A stretch of 64,000 nt of DNA from JAWLHU01 sp041690255 (GCA_041690255.1 JAWLHU010000001.1:310001-374000); one strand, 5' to 3'. Positions 32,333-41,660 are shown, numbered from the stretch's first letter. The notes: generated by a model not told the origin, from the sequence alone. Numbers and translations are program-made.

Positions 32333-34882
32333 ATGAGTTCTCGCTTTGCCGGACAGTCTCGCACCGCAGGGTCGCTCCTTTGCCTTGCCGCCTTTCTCCT
32401 TGGGGTTGGACTACTCTCCCAGGAATGGCTACTGAACCGGATCGTGGACATAGGTACCGTGGCACCGGGCACAGCGTCTTCCTGGACACAGCCCGTTGCT
32501 CCCGGATGGAACGGTTGGGCCAACGGCAGCAAGGTAGACGAGACACATCGCCTCATTCCCGGTCGGTGGGGGGTAGCCCAGGAGATAAGTGCGGAACGCG
32601 GAGCCAGCAAGGCCTCAGCTCTTTGGGCAGTCCCAGACCTATTTCGGCAGCGAACCACCGACGGCTACCTGCTCTCGTTTTGGTACCGCCGTACAGGGCT
32701 GAACCAGGACGAATCGGCAGCCTATGTCGGGTATGGCGATGCCAAGATCACTCTGGAAACACACCCCTTGCCTGTCACCGCCGATTGGACCTACGTCGAG
32801 GTCCTCATTCCATCTGATGTTCAGCCCACCTATCGCCTGTCGTTTTGGGCGCTGGTCGGGACTACCCTCCAGGTTGACGAGATCGGGCTGCGCCCCGCGA
32901 CCGCTGCAGACCACAGAGCGGACAAGCCTCACAAGCTCATGGCGACAACTCTCCAGTCGGAGATCCAGTACCAGCCAGCGACCTCTGGCCTCTTCACTTG
33001 GCAGCAACCCGGAGTCGATATCGGAACCATGGAGACTGCATCGGATCGACCGGGCGTTGCCGGCGGCATCGGCGCTTGGGCCCGCGAGATGACGCCGAAC
33101 GAGCAGACCCACCGCTTGGTTCCAGGTCGCACGGGCGGTCTTGCCCAAGAACTCTCCACGGAAATCAACCCCTCTGTGGCAGTGATCGTACCTGCCGAGT
33201 ACCTCGAGAAGCCTGAGGAACCGGCTGAGTATACCTTCGGCCTCTGGTATCGGTTCCTATCGGATGATCCCAGGAGCAGTGCTCGCGTTTCCCTCAGGAA
33301 CAAAGAGACCAAGGAACAACAACTCCTGGTCAATCTCCTCCCTACCGACGAATGGTCCTACGTCACGGTCCCAGTTGCCCAACCTGATGGGCCGGGCGAG
33401 TTCATCATAGCCACTGCCGGAAATAATGGCACCCTCATCATCGACGACCTCAGCCTTGTAAACGAAGAGGGGATCGCCGGCTACGTCCCCGTAGTACGCT
33501 CCCGCGAAACCGTAGCCGCCACCGTGGACCCGGCCAACCCCGCCCCAACTCCCCCCAAGGAGCGCCCCTCCTTCCTGGTCGAGATCCCCAGCAACCGGCT
33601 CGCCTTCGTCTACAGCTACGGCGGAATCGGGGCGGTCCTCCGCGAAGCCCCCCTCGCCATCGGCCTCATAGTCGGCTCCCTGCTCGGGCTCTCGCTGCTC
33701 AACTTCAGCCTCGCCACCTTCCTGCTCGGCCTGCTCCAGGGCATCGTCCTCTTCGAGCCGGCCCCGGTTGACCTGCACTGGCTCTTCTGGCTCACTGGCG
33801 GCCTTGTGGCCGGGCAGATTGTCTGGCAGCGGGCGTGGCAGAACCCGCCCCTCCTTGCCGCCCTGGGCCTCCTCGTGGCGGGCAACCTGGTCTCCTGGTT
33901 GAGCGCAGGCGGCGGGGGTCTGGGCTACATGGCGGTCACCTTCTACCTGATCGGCATGGCCGCCAGCCTGATCATGTTACTGCGGAAAGAGGAGAACCTG
34001 ATCTGGCTGGTGCGTGGCCTGATCGGTGCGGCCCTGCTCGCCTCGGTGAGCGGAATCGCCGTCGCCCTGAACTGGGGACCGGCCCTCACCATGTTTGGGG
34101 ACGGTTACCGCTTCCAGGGCCTCTTCAAAGATCCGAACGTCCTTGGTCCCTTCCTCGTAGCCGCCATTCTGCTCCTACTAGATCAGGCGCTCTCCGCGTG
34201 CAGCCGGGGCATAAAGATCCTCTCCGGTCTGCTAACCCTCCCCCTGCTGCTCAGCCTCCTTCTGACACAAGGAAGGGCAGCGCTGGGGGCGATGGTGATC
34301 TCCCTGCTGGTCTATGGGCTGTTTCACCTCCGCAGTAGCTCCAAATCGAACCGAAGAGCCCTCTTGGTAGTCCTGGGTAGCCTTGTCATGACGGGCGTGG
34401 TGATGTTCACCCTCCTTCAGACCAACCTGATCACCGATCGACTGCTGACAACCTTCAAGGAGTACGACACCGGCCAGCGCTTCCCGATCCAACTGGAAGG
34501 AATCCGCCTCGGCCTGTCCAGCCCCTTCGGAATCGGCCCCGGGGCCTTCGAGGAGACCTTCAACTTCGCCGCCCACAGCCTCTATGTCCGCACCTTCACC
34601 GAGAACGGCTGGATCGGCCTGGCCGGCCTCCTACTCCTGATCGGCTATACCCTCTACGCCGCCTGGAAGCGGCTCCGCACCCCGGCCCCCCGGCTCGGCG
34701 GCCCCTCCCTGGCCATCCTGCTTGCCTGGTTCGTGGGTGTGCTCGCCAACTCCATCGTCATTGATACGATCCACTGGCGCCACTTCTGGCTCTTCCTGGG
34801 GCTCTTGTGGCTCCAGATCATCCGCCACGACGAGGCGACGGCGGCACCGAAAGAAGAGAGTAACCAGGAGTTGAGCGCATGA
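32333..34882 (+). CDS. O-antigen-ligase-like membrane protein fused to two beta-rich ectodomain repeats
   Basis: 849 residues, about twice a normal Wzy/ligase. After one N-terminal helix (residues 12-30), two related segments follow, starting THRLIPGRWGVAQEIS (residue 71) and THRLVPGRTGGLAQELS (residue 259), 188 residues apart. Each continues to FWYRRTG or LWYRFLS, then WTYVEV or WSYVTV, and ends in a VDEIGL or IDDLSL strand. This pattern resembles carbohydrate-binding jelly-roll modules (CBM4/9-like). From residue 430 about 11 membrane helices carry ligase features (GYRFQGLFKDPNVLGPFLVA, LLTQGRAALGAMV, PFGIGPGAFEETF). It may bind the polymer while polymerising, ligating or tethering it. The fusion is unusual. 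Confidence 0.8.
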   Translation: MSSRFAGQSRTAGSLLCLAAFLLGVGLLSQEWLLNRIVDIGTVAPGTASSWTQPVAPGWNGWANGSKVDETHRLIPGRWGVAQEISAERGASKASALWAVPDLFRQRTTDGYLLSFWYRRTGLNQDESAAYVGYGDAKITLETHPLPVTADWTYVEVLIPSDVQPTYRLSFWALVGTTLQVDEIGLRPATAADHRADKPHKLMATTLQSEIQYQPATSGLFTWQQPGVDIGTMETASDRPGVAGGIGAWAREMTPNEQTHRLVPGRTGGLAQELSTEINPSVAVIVPAEYLEKPEEPAEYTFGLWYRFLSDDPRSSARVSLRNKETKEQQLLVNLLPTDEWSYVTVPVAQPDGPGEFIIATAGNNGTLIIDDLSLVNEEGIAGYVPVVRSRETVAATVDPANPAPTPPKERPSFLVEIPSNRLAFVYSYGGIGAVLREAPLAIGLIVGSLLGLSLLNFSLATFLLGLLQGIVLFEPAPVDLHWLFWLTGGLVAGQIVWQRAWQNPPLLAALGLLVAGNLVSWLSAGGGGLGYMAVTFYLIGMAASLIMLLRKEENLIWLVRGLIGAALLASVSGIAVALNWGPALTMFGDGYRFQGLFKDPNVLGPFLVAAILLLLDQALSACSRGIKILSGLLTLPLLLSLLLTQGRAALGAMVISLLVYGLFHLRSSSKSNRRALLVVLGSLVMTGVVMFTLLQTNLITDRLLTTFKEYDTGQRFPIQLEGIRLGLSSPFGIGPGAFEETFNFAAHSLYVRTFTENGWIGLAGLLLLIGYTLYAAWKRLRTPAPRLGGPSLAILLAWFVGVLANSIVIDTIHWRHFWLFLGLLWLQIIRHDEATAAPKEESNQELSA

Positions 34883-36480
34883 GCAGGCATGCCGTACTCC
34901 GCTGGCTCCTGGTGGGTCTCTGGGTCAGTATCATTCTCGGCTTTGCGGCCGGCCCCCAGTTCTCCTCACGGGCGACCGAACAGGTAGCCCAGAGCATTCT
35001 CCAGGCCGGTCCCCAAACGCCGATGGAAGCGGCAGAGGACCCCCAACCGGCCAAGTGGATCACCCAACTCAACCACTGGGCCCGGCGGAGCGCCCACGCC
35101 GTCCTTTACTCGATCCTTGGTTTTCTTCTCTTCCAGGCCTGGTGGGTATCTCGTCCTACCCTGATCGCCCAGGCGGGGGCGCTGCTTGGGGCTCTGCTCA
35201 CGGCAGTGGCCGACGAGGGCATACAGAGCCTTCTGCCCGAGCGGTCTGCCCGCTGGACGGATGTCCGGCTTGACGTGGCCTTTGCCGCCGGCGCCATTCT
35301 GCTGGCCACTCTCCTCTGGCGGGTCCGGCACCGGAGCGGGATCACTCAGGGGATTACCCTGGCCGAGACCGGTGGCGCTCAGCGAGTCGCCTTCTCCCTT
35401 CTGGAGGGAACGGCTCACCTGTGGCCCACCAGCCTCGTATGCGGTGGGGGCAAGGACCTGATCACCTGGACCATGGAGGCAGACATCCCCGTTCAGATCG
35501 ACGAGCTATCCTCCATTCGGCACCGACCATCGCTCTATTGGGACCTGCGTGCGCTCTGGGATCTGGTCCGCCTCTTCCGCCGCACACGCCCCCAGATCGC
35601 TCATTTCCACAGCTCGAAGATGGGTTTCTTGGGGCGGGTTGCCGCCTGGTTGACCGGGGTGCCTCATGTCGTGTACACAGCCCATGGTTGGCCAATGCGA
35701 GAGTATCATGGTCGGCTCAACAAGCTTCTCTACACCTGGCTGGAGCGCACAGGGGGACTGCTGACCGACGCAATCGTCTGCGTGGCCGAGTCAGAGCGTG
35801 AGACAGCCCTCCGCTACCGGATTGCGCCAGCCCGTAAGCTACGTGTCATCCCGAATGGGGTAGCACCCGCTCCGCAGACCACGGGTTCCCTCCGGCGAGA
35901 ACTCTCCTGTGCAGCCAGCACTCGCCTGGTTATCGCCATAGGGCGGCTGGCCGAGCCGAAGGATCCCTTCACCTTCCTCGCCATGGCGGCACTCCTGCGG
36001 ACCACCCAGCCTGATGTCCAGTTCGTCTGGCTGGGTGATGGACCGCTGCTGCGCGAGTGTCTGCAGCAGGTCCAGGAGGCGGGGCTTCAGGGAAGCGTCC
36101 ACTTCTTGCGAAACCGACCGGACGCCCGGCAACTGCTGAACGATGCCGACATCCTGGTCCTACCCACGAAGGCTGAAGCGCTTCCTCTGGTCATTCTGGA
36201 GGCGATGTGGGCCGGCAAGCCGGTGGTAGCAAGCCGCGTGGGCGGCGTGGCTGAAGCGGTGGCTAACGAGGTAACCGGTCTTCTAGTCCCCCCAGGCGAG
36301 CCAGAGGGTCTCAGTTCGGCCGTGAGCCGGCTATTGGATGACCCGGCTCTACGTGAGGAGTTCGGCGCTGCGGGTCGGCGCAGAGCGGGAGAGCATTTCT
36401 CCCTCTCCGTCATGACCAGCAGCTACCTTACACTCTACCAATCCTTACTCTCTGGCAGCACAGACGGGAGGAGAACCTAG
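34879..36480 (+). CDS. VanZ-like membrane domain fused to a GT4 glycosyltransferase
   Basis: 533 residues from ATG at 34879 in a 4-bp overlap. Residues 1-150 form a VanZ-like domain with four hydrophobic segments: HWARRSAHAVLYSILGFLLF, ADEGIQSLLPERSARWTDVR and DVAFAAGAILLATLLW have the typical H-x3-H/Y and D-E-x-x-Q pattern. Residues 160-530 are a GT-B glycosyltransferase with VYTAHGWPMREYHGRLNK, VIAIGRLAEPKDPFTF, and the donor-site LPTKAEALPLVILEAMWAGK. The two parts read in one continuous frame with no internal start evident. The VanZ part may anchor or scaffold the enzyme at the membrane. Confidence 0.85.
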   Translation: MSRHAVLRWLLVGLWVSIILGFAAGPQFSSRATEQVAQSILQAGPQTPMEAAEDPQPAKWITQLNHWARRSAHAVLYSILGFLLFQAWWVSRPTLIAQAGALLGALLTAVADEGIQSLLPERSARWTDVRLDVAFAAGAILLATLLWRVRHRSGITQGITLAETGGAQRVAFSLLEGTAHLWPTSLVCGGGKDLITWTMEADIPVQIDELSSIRHRPSLYWDLRALWDLVRLFRRTRPQIAHFHSSKMGFLGRVAAWLTGVPHVVYTAHGWPMREYHGRLNKLLYTWLERTGGLLTDAIVCVAESERETALRYRIAPARKLRVIPNGVAPAPQTTGSLRRELSCAASTRLVIAIGRLAEPKDPFTFLAMAALLRTTQPDVQFVWLGDGPLLRECLQQVQEAGLQGSVHFLRNRPDARQLLNDADILVLPTKAEALPLVILEAMWAGKPVVASRVGGVAEAVANEVTGLLVPPGEPEGLSSAVSRLLDDPALREEFGAAGRRRAGEHFSLSVMTSSYLTLYQSLLSGSTDGRRT

Positions 36481-37830
36481 ATGCGACAGCGCGGTGATCT
36501 GGAGCTCCATCCCTTTACTGTTGCCTTTGGTGACCTGGCCCTGACCTTCTTGGCCTATCAGATGGCCTTCCAGTGGGGGAGGGCTGGGGCCTTTCCACCG
36601 CAGATTCAGCTGGTGGCTCCCTGGGTAGGCTTGGTGACGGTCTTCCTCATTCACACCCTGAATCTAGCCGTGGTCAGCGGCCGGACCCCCGGGCACGCTG
36701 TTCGCAACGTGATCGCCTCGACCCTTGTAATCAGTACCGGGGCTTTCCTCGTGACCGTTCTGGTGTGGGATCTGCCACTGAAATGGGAGACCGTCCTTCT
36801 CCCTGTCGCCTTTCAGGTAGCGGCGCTCATACCGTGGCGTCTCTTCTGCGCCTTCGCAGGCGCCCGTCTCCGTGGACACCGGCGGGTCCTGATTATCGGG
36901 AATGCCAGCGAGATTCAGTACCTGGGAGCCCAACTAACCGCCCTGGGGACCCGGAGTTACGAGTGCGTGGCCACGGTGGAGACGGTCGCCGAGGCGCTTC
37001 CGCTGCTTGCTGATGTGAACTCTGTGCTGGTCGCCCCTTCGGTCAGCCACGAAGCCAAGCGCCAGATCGTCACCACCTGCTTGCTCACGGGTCAGGAATG
37101 CTTGGTCGTCCCGGACAGCTACGAGATCTCCCTCTTTCAGGCCGAGGTGCGCCAGATGAACGACCTGCCCGTTCTGTCGGTAAAGCCGATCGGCCTGAGT
37201 CGAGTCGAACTACTGGCCAAGCGGCTCCTGGACCTAGTAGGGGCCTCTGTCGGGCTACTCCTCCTGCTGCCGGTCTGGCTCTTGATCGCTCTTGCCATAC
37301 GGATCACCTCGCCAGGGTCGGTCTTCTTTCTGCAGGAGCGAATGGGCCGGGGTGAGCGCCTCTTTCGGTGCATAAAGTTCCGGACCATGATTGCGGATGC
37401 GGAGGCACAGACTGGCCCCGTCCTCGAGTCAGAGAACGACCCGCGGGTCACCCCGGTCGGGCGGTTCCTGAGGGCAAGCCGGCTGGATGAGACGCCGCAA
37501 CTGATCAATGTCCTCCGGGGCGAGATGAGCTTGGTTGGGCCCCGACCGGAACGTCCGTTTTTTGTGGAGATGATCGCCGAGACCCTCCCCGAGTTCCGTT
37601 ATCGCCTTCTGGTTCAGCCGGGTCTGACCGGATTAGCCCAGGTGGAAGCCGGCTACGACACGCGCCCGGAGGATAAGCTCCGCTACGATCTCCTTTACAT
37701 ACAGAACTTCTCGCTGTTGCTTGACCTGAAACTGCTGCTGGCTACGGTACGGGTTGTGTTGTTCCCCCGTCGCTTTACCGCTGGGTCCCCTTCCGTGCTT
37801 CGCACTCCTATGGAGGATCGATCGTCATAA
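36481..37830 (+). CDS. WbaP-type polyprenyl glycosylphosphotransferase (second initiating transferase)
   Basis: 449 residues from ATG at 36481, immediately after the preceding stop. Four N-terminal helices and a CoA-binding-like domain (RVLIIGNASEIQYLGAQLTA) precede the reentrant helix and catalytic part: IKFRTMIADAEAQTGP, SRLDETPQLINVLRGEMSLV, GPRPERPFFVEM and LTGLAQVEAGYDTRPEDKL. It transfers a sugar phosphate (often hexose-1-P) from a UDP-sugar to undecaprenyl phosphate. Its presence with the PglC-type enzyme implies two glycans or alternative first sugars in this locus. Confidence 0.92.
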   Translation: MRQRGDLELHPFTVAFGDLALTFLAYQMAFQWGRAGAFPPQIQLVAPWVGLVTVFLIHTLNLAVVSGRTPGHAVRNVIASTLVISTGAFLVTVLVWDLPLKWETVLLPVAFQVAALIPWRLFCAFAGARLRGHRRVLIIGNASEIQYLGAQLTALGTRSYECVATVETVAEALPLLADVNSVLVAPSVSHEAKRQIVTTCLLTGQECLVVPDSYEISLFQAEVRQMNDLPVLSVKPIGLSRVELLAKRLLDLVGASVGLLLLLPVWLLIALAIRITSPGSVFFLQERMGRGERLFRCIKFRTMIADAEAQTGPVLESENDPRVTPVGRFLRASRLDETPQLINVLRGEMSLVGPRPERPFFVEMIAETLPEFRYRLLVQPGLTGLAQVEAGYDTRPEDKLRYDLLYIQNFSLLLDLKLLLATVRVVLFPRRFTAGSPSVLRTPMEDRSS

Positions 37831-37834
37831 CGGA

Positions 37835-37885
37835 GAGACCGCCCGTCGCAACCCTGGTAGGGGTCGCAGCGGGCGGTCTCATTCT
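37835..37885. terminator. Bidirectional terminator ending the plus-strand polysaccharide operon
   Basis: GAGACCGCCCG (37835-37845) pairs with CGGGCGGTCTC (37870-37880); the inner part also pairs around AACCCTGGTAGGGGT. ATTCTC follows. Convergent genes end on either side. Confidence 0.7.
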
Positions 37886-40075
37886 CTAGGGAGTCCAGTC
37901 CACCAGCAAGCTGTAGGTCTTGTTCTGTGACAGGAAGCGGATCCACGGTTTGCTGGCCAATGCCAGTTGGTCGGAAGTACGCCCTTCCCGCTCGTAGATG
38001 GCATATAGCCAGATATCGGCTGTGGAGGCATAGGACCAGTCAGCTGCACTGGCGGTCGTCAGATACGCCTCGGCTCTACGAAAGTCCCCAGCCAGGAATT
38101 GAGCCTGCCCCACGGGCAATGCGATCTCGGGGGTGATCGTCAGGGCGGGCGTGTCCAGAAGAGAGGGGAGGTGGTCGGTCTGCCGCTGTCGCTCCAGTAG
38201 GTCAGACTCCATGCGGAGGAGCGTGGCTCGAACCTCTCGGATCCCCTGCATGTCACCTGCTGAGAGACTCTGATCCAGCAGAAGTCCTGCCGCTCTGGCA
38301 GCGGACTCGTACAGAGCCTGAGCGGTTGGGCGGAGAGAGAGCGCTCGAAGGGCAGCGTCATATGCCTGTCGGTATTCTCGGTTCCTGTCGTAAGTTATGG
38401 CCAACCGCTGCCACACCGCAGCGTTGAAGGGATCCAGCTGTGAGGCGAGTTCCAGGCTCTCCACGCTGTCCAGCAACAGCAGGCCTTCGCTGTTCAGGGG
38501 GTCATACCTCAGACTCTGAGTGACCGCGGCCTTTGCTCCCGCATCATCACCCTTCTCCGCCAAGTCCACCGCTTCTGCCAGGTTGAAGGCGCCAAGCCAG
38601 AGCCAAGCGGAAAGGACGGTCGTAGCAAGGACGACAGTTGCAAAGGCCGGCCCCATCTTGGTCCAGCGGCCCTGCCCCTCAGAGGGTGGCAGTGAACTGG
38701 CCAGGAGCGCCCACATGAGCAGCCAGAGGGAGAAGTACGAGAGGGTGAAGTCACCCGCGGCGTGCATGGCAAGTACCATAGCGCCCATGGATAGCGTCCA
38801 CCTCACCGGATCGGTTCCCCGGTTGATGATCGCCAGTCGGATCGAGCCTAGCAGCGCGCCGACAAAGGCGATGGCCCCGAAGACACCCGATTCAATCAGG
38901 GTCTGCACGTAGTGGTTATGCGTCTCACGTGCCGTATAAGCAAGGGTCTGGTACTGCATGTAGCGGCGTGACCACCCCCAGCCGCCAGACCCCAAGGGGT
39001 AGTCAGCCGCAATGGCCAGGCCATCCTTCACGTAAGCCGCCCGCAGGGAGACGTTTCGGCCGCGCAGGTCCAAATCGCCGAGCCGATCCAGCGCACCGGG
39101 CATCCAGCCGTAGAGCCCAAGGGCCAGGGCCACTACTGCCACTGTCCCCAGGCCTACCAGTACGGAGCGGCGGGTTTGGACCTGCAGTTGGTCGAGGTGC
39201 GCCAGTGGCGCCGCGCCGGCGTACCCCAGAGCAGCGGCGATCGCAATCCAGACCCCTGTCTGTACGATGCTGTTCGTCTCTACGGCAGTCGTAACGCCAC
39301 GAAGGGTGAGCAACACTGGCAAGAGGGCGGTCGTAACCACGCGCAGCACAGCCAGCCACCGGACCGTTGAACCCAGGCCTGCGATCCACAAAAGGAGACC
39401 CACGACCAGAACGGCCACGGCACCGCGTGACAGGGTGAAGAGCAGGGCCAGACTGAGGGCCGCGCTGAGTGCGCCAAGCGCCCCAGCGAGCCACCGGTTG
39501 CGACTCTGGAGCAGGAGGCCTGCAGCGATGATTAGCGAGACACTGAAGGCAGCACCCGCAGCATTCGGGTACTGATAGGCGGCGACGAGCCGGTCGCTAA
39601 AGCCGCCGTAACCGAGGGTCGCTGCCACAGCCGGGTCTGTGGAGTAATAACTGGCCAAGTGAAGCAGACCAACTACAGCGATGGCCCCGCCAGATACCAC
39701 AACGCTGAGCGACACTCTTTGCCGGGTGGTGGGAGAAGCCTCCGCCCTCAGCATTGCGAACACCAGCCATGCGGTTAACGTCCGCAGCACCCAGTCCACG
39801 TTTCCCCAAGGATAGACCGCCCAGACGAACTGGACGACATAGGCGAACACCAGCAGGAGGAGGAGGCTACCAGTCTTCCCGCCCAGGGGGTGAAACGGGA
39901 GACCGCCGGCCTGCCTTCCGTACGCCCACAGACCTACCCCGAGGCTAACCAGGCAGATCGCAGCGATCTCATCAGGCCAGAAGAACAGTCCGCGAACCAT
40001 AGGGCCAATTGTCAGTACCCCCAGGACAAGGGTTACACCGATGATGCGCGATAGTCTGGTCAGCAAAGTTGACAT
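37886..40075 (-). CDS. O-antigen-ligase-like membrane protein with C-terminal TPR-like region
   Basis: 729 residues from the ATG at 40075 (MSTLLTRLSR); a GTG at 40174 gives a longer form overlapping the upstream epimerase, and a TTG at 40066 fits the GGGAG spacing better. About 12 membrane helices include LFTLSRGAVAVLVVGLLLW and the periplasmic segment PLGSGGWGWSRRYMQYQTLA with THNHYVQTLIESGVFGAIAF, the ligase signature. The last 200 residues form TPR-like helical pairs (DPLNSEGLLLLDSVESLELA, NREYRQAYDAALRALSLRP). This Wzy_C-plus-TPR layout is known for pilin or glycan ligases. It is the third ligase/polymerase-like protein of the locus. Confidence 0.82.
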   Translation of the reverse strand: MSTLLTRLSRIIGVTLVLGVLTIGPMVRGLFFWPDEIAAICLVSLGVGLWAYGRQAGGLPFHPLGGKTGSLLLLLVFAYVVQFVWAVYPWGNVDWVLRTLTAWLVFAMLRAEASPTTRQRVSLSVVVSGGAIAVVGLLHLASYYSTDPAVAATLGYGGFSDRLVAAYQYPNAAGAAFSVSLIIAAGLLLQSRNRWLAGALGALSAALSLALLFTLSRGAVAVLVVGLLLWIAGLGSTVRWLAVLRVVTTALLPVLLTLRGVTTAVETNSIVQTGVWIAIAAALGYAGAAPLAHLDQLQVQTRRSVLVGLGTVAVVALALGLYGWMPGALDRLGDLDLRGRNVSLRAAYVKDGLAIAADYPLGSGGWGWSRRYMQYQTLAYTARETHNHYVQTLIESGVFGAIAFVGALLGSIRLAIINRGTDPVRWTLSMGAMVLAMHAAGDFTLSYFSLWLLMWALLASSLPPSEGQGRWTKMGPAFATVVLATTVLSAWLWLGAFNLAEAVDLAEKGDDAGAKAAVTQSLRYDPLNSEGLLLLDSVESLELASQLDPFNAAVWQRLAITYDRNREYRQAYDAALRALSLRPTAQALYESAARAAGLLLDQSLSAGDMQGIREVRATLLRMESDLLERQRQTDHLPSLLDTPALTITPEIALPVGQAQFLAGDFRRAEAYLTTASAADWSYASTADIWLYAIYEREGRTSDQLALASKPWIRFLSQNKTYSLLVDWTP

Positions 40076-40125
40076 CTCCCAGGGGTTTCGCAGTGGATCT
40101 GCCGATCGGGTGTGGGTGGGGAGTG

Positions 40126-41067
40126 CTATAGCGATCTGGGATCGAGGGCGATCTTTGATCGTCGTCTCGCCCACGCCACAGTACTGGCCAGACCGTCAAG
40201 CAAGCCTGTTCGAGGCTCCCAATCAAGCTCGGCCCGAGCCGCATCATTCGCCATAATGGAATGGGTGATATCCCCGCTGCGGTGGGGGCCGAATCTGGGC
40301 GGGCGCTCCCAACCTGTCAGGTCGGCTAGTGCTGACCAAAGTGAAAGGACGGACTCCCCCCTCCCAGTGCTAATGTTCAGGGTGAGGCCTTCGGCCCGGG
40401 TCAGCGCGCGCATGACTGCCGTGGCAATGTCACCGACGTAGATGAAGTCCCGTGTCTGCTCACCGGTGCCGTGAACAACCGGGTCCTTTCCGTTCAGAAA
40501 TTGGCCAAGGAAGGCAGGAATCACCGCACCTTCCCCCTCCGACCTCTGGCGAGGGCCGTATGCGTTTGCCGGCCGTAGAATTGTGTACTGCATACCGTGC
40601 AGATTGCACAACAGCCGGACGTACTCCTCGGCTGACAGCTTCGAGAGGCCATAGGGTGAGACGGGACCAGCCGCGCTGTCCTCTCGGAGCGGCAGTTCTT
40701 GCCGCGTCCCATAGACGGCAGCGGACGAGACAAAAATGACTTTCTTGACCCCGGCCCGTGCAGCAGACATAAGTACATTTACTGTTCCTACCAGGTTTAC
40801 GGAGAGGTCATGATCAGGCCGTTGTACGGAATCGGGTACGCTGACCTGTGCTGCGAGGTGAATCACCACATCTGGTTGGACACCGGAAAACGCCTGATCC
40901 AGAGGCTCCCGAATATCATTTTCGAGAAACCGCACAGCGGGATTTAGGTTATCGATCCTACCGCTCGACAGGTTGTCCAGAACGGTGACATTGTGTCCCT
41001 CGGAAATCAAAAGGTCCACGACATGCGAGCCGATGAAACCGGCTCCACCTGTCACAAGTATGCGCAT
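40126..41067 (-). CDS. NAD-dependent sugar epimerase (GalE-like, extended SDR)
   Basis: 313 residues from ATG at 41067 with a GGGGGGCGA site. The Rossmann motif is VTGGAGFIGSHVVDLL. The SDR triad appears as SSAAVYG with SPYGLSKLSAEEY (Tyr-x3-Lys) near residues 145-157. RPANAYGPRQRSEGEGAVIP and GEQTRDFIYVGDIA are typical of UDP-glucose/UDP-GlcNAc 4-epimerases. It probably supplies UDP-Gal or UDP-GalNAc for the locus. It shares the minus strand with the TPR-ligase gene and closes the polysaccharide region. Confidence 0.9.
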   Translation of the reverse strand: MRILVTGGAGFIGSHVVDLLISEGHNVTVLDNLSSGRIDNLNPAVRFLENDIREPLDQAFSGVQPDVVIHLAAQVSVPDSVQRPDHDLSVNLVGTVNVLMSAARAGVKKVIFVSSAAVYGTRQELPLREDSAAGPVSPYGLSKLSAEEYVRLLCNLHGMQYTILRPANAYGPRQRSEGEGAVIPAFLGQFLNGKDPVVHGTGEQTRDFIYVGDIATAVMRALTRAEGLTLNISTGRGESVLSLWSALADLTGWERPPRFGPHRSGDITHSIMANDAARAELDWEPRTGLLDGLASTVAWARRRSKIALDPRSL

Positions 41068-41273
41068 AGTCGCCCCCCGCCGCCTCTATTACTGTGACTA
41101 TTCGATATGCCAAAAATGAGAGAATGTGAATACTCGTGTCAACTTAGTTTCGGGCACATCAACCGCTGTTCCTGCACGACATCCGAACGGAAGCGCAAGA
41201 AGTAGAGTGAGTCCCCTTGCCGCCACAAGAACCAGGAGCTAACAGGGAACAGCGGGGAGCTCCCAGCACGGAC
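41068..41273. other. Non-coding spacer after the polysaccharide locus
   Basis: No credible gene. The AT-rich first 60 bases would hold the promoter of the minus-strand epimerase/ligase pair; no clean -35/-10 pair was found by eye. Confidence 0.4.
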
Positions 41274-41600
41274 TGGAATCACCCGGAATCACCTAGAATC
41301 ATCCGGTAACTTCTGCTTATCCCTACTGCCACTGGCTATTCCGCACTTATCCCCCCCTGCACCGAGAGAGAGCCGGGTCTATCTCCCCATAATCCTCTCG
41401 CGTATGAGCCAGTTGACTTCTGGCGTTCTCGCCTATCGTCGGGAATCACCTGGAATCAACCCGAATTGTTCGGTTGGATCTGGCATCACCCCGCATCGTT
41501 GCGCAACGCCCCGGCATCTCGAGAAACGCCCGGTCATCTCGAGCAACGCCCAGCCACAGCAGGTCTCGTCTCGACATCTCGCTCGGTCGTCGCCAATATC
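41274..41600. repeat. Degenerate repeats phased at about 10 bp (GGAATCACCY-like)
   Basis: Near 41274-41303 three units read GGAATCACCC, GGAATCACCT, AGAATCATCC in exact 10-bp register. A second block from about 41451 to 41580 continues with GGAATCACCT, GGAATCAACC, GGCATCACCC, CGCATCGTTG, CGCAACGCCC, CGGCATCTCG, AGAAACGCCC, GGTCATCTCG, AGCAACGCCC. The ATC or AAC step returns once per helical turn. No reading frame explains it. Confidence 0.6.
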
Positions 41601-41631
41601 GCCATATTCCACAGAAATTTACATCAAGCCC

Positions 41632-41660
41632 TTGACATAACATATTCATCCAACTATGAT
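41632..41660 (+). promoter_or_regulatory. Near-consensus vegetative promoter
   Basis: TTGACA (41632-41637), 17-bp spacer, TATGAT (41655-41660). This is the best sigma-A type promoter in the window and lies 98 bp before the ATG of the acidic-tailed protein gene. Confidence 0.85.
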
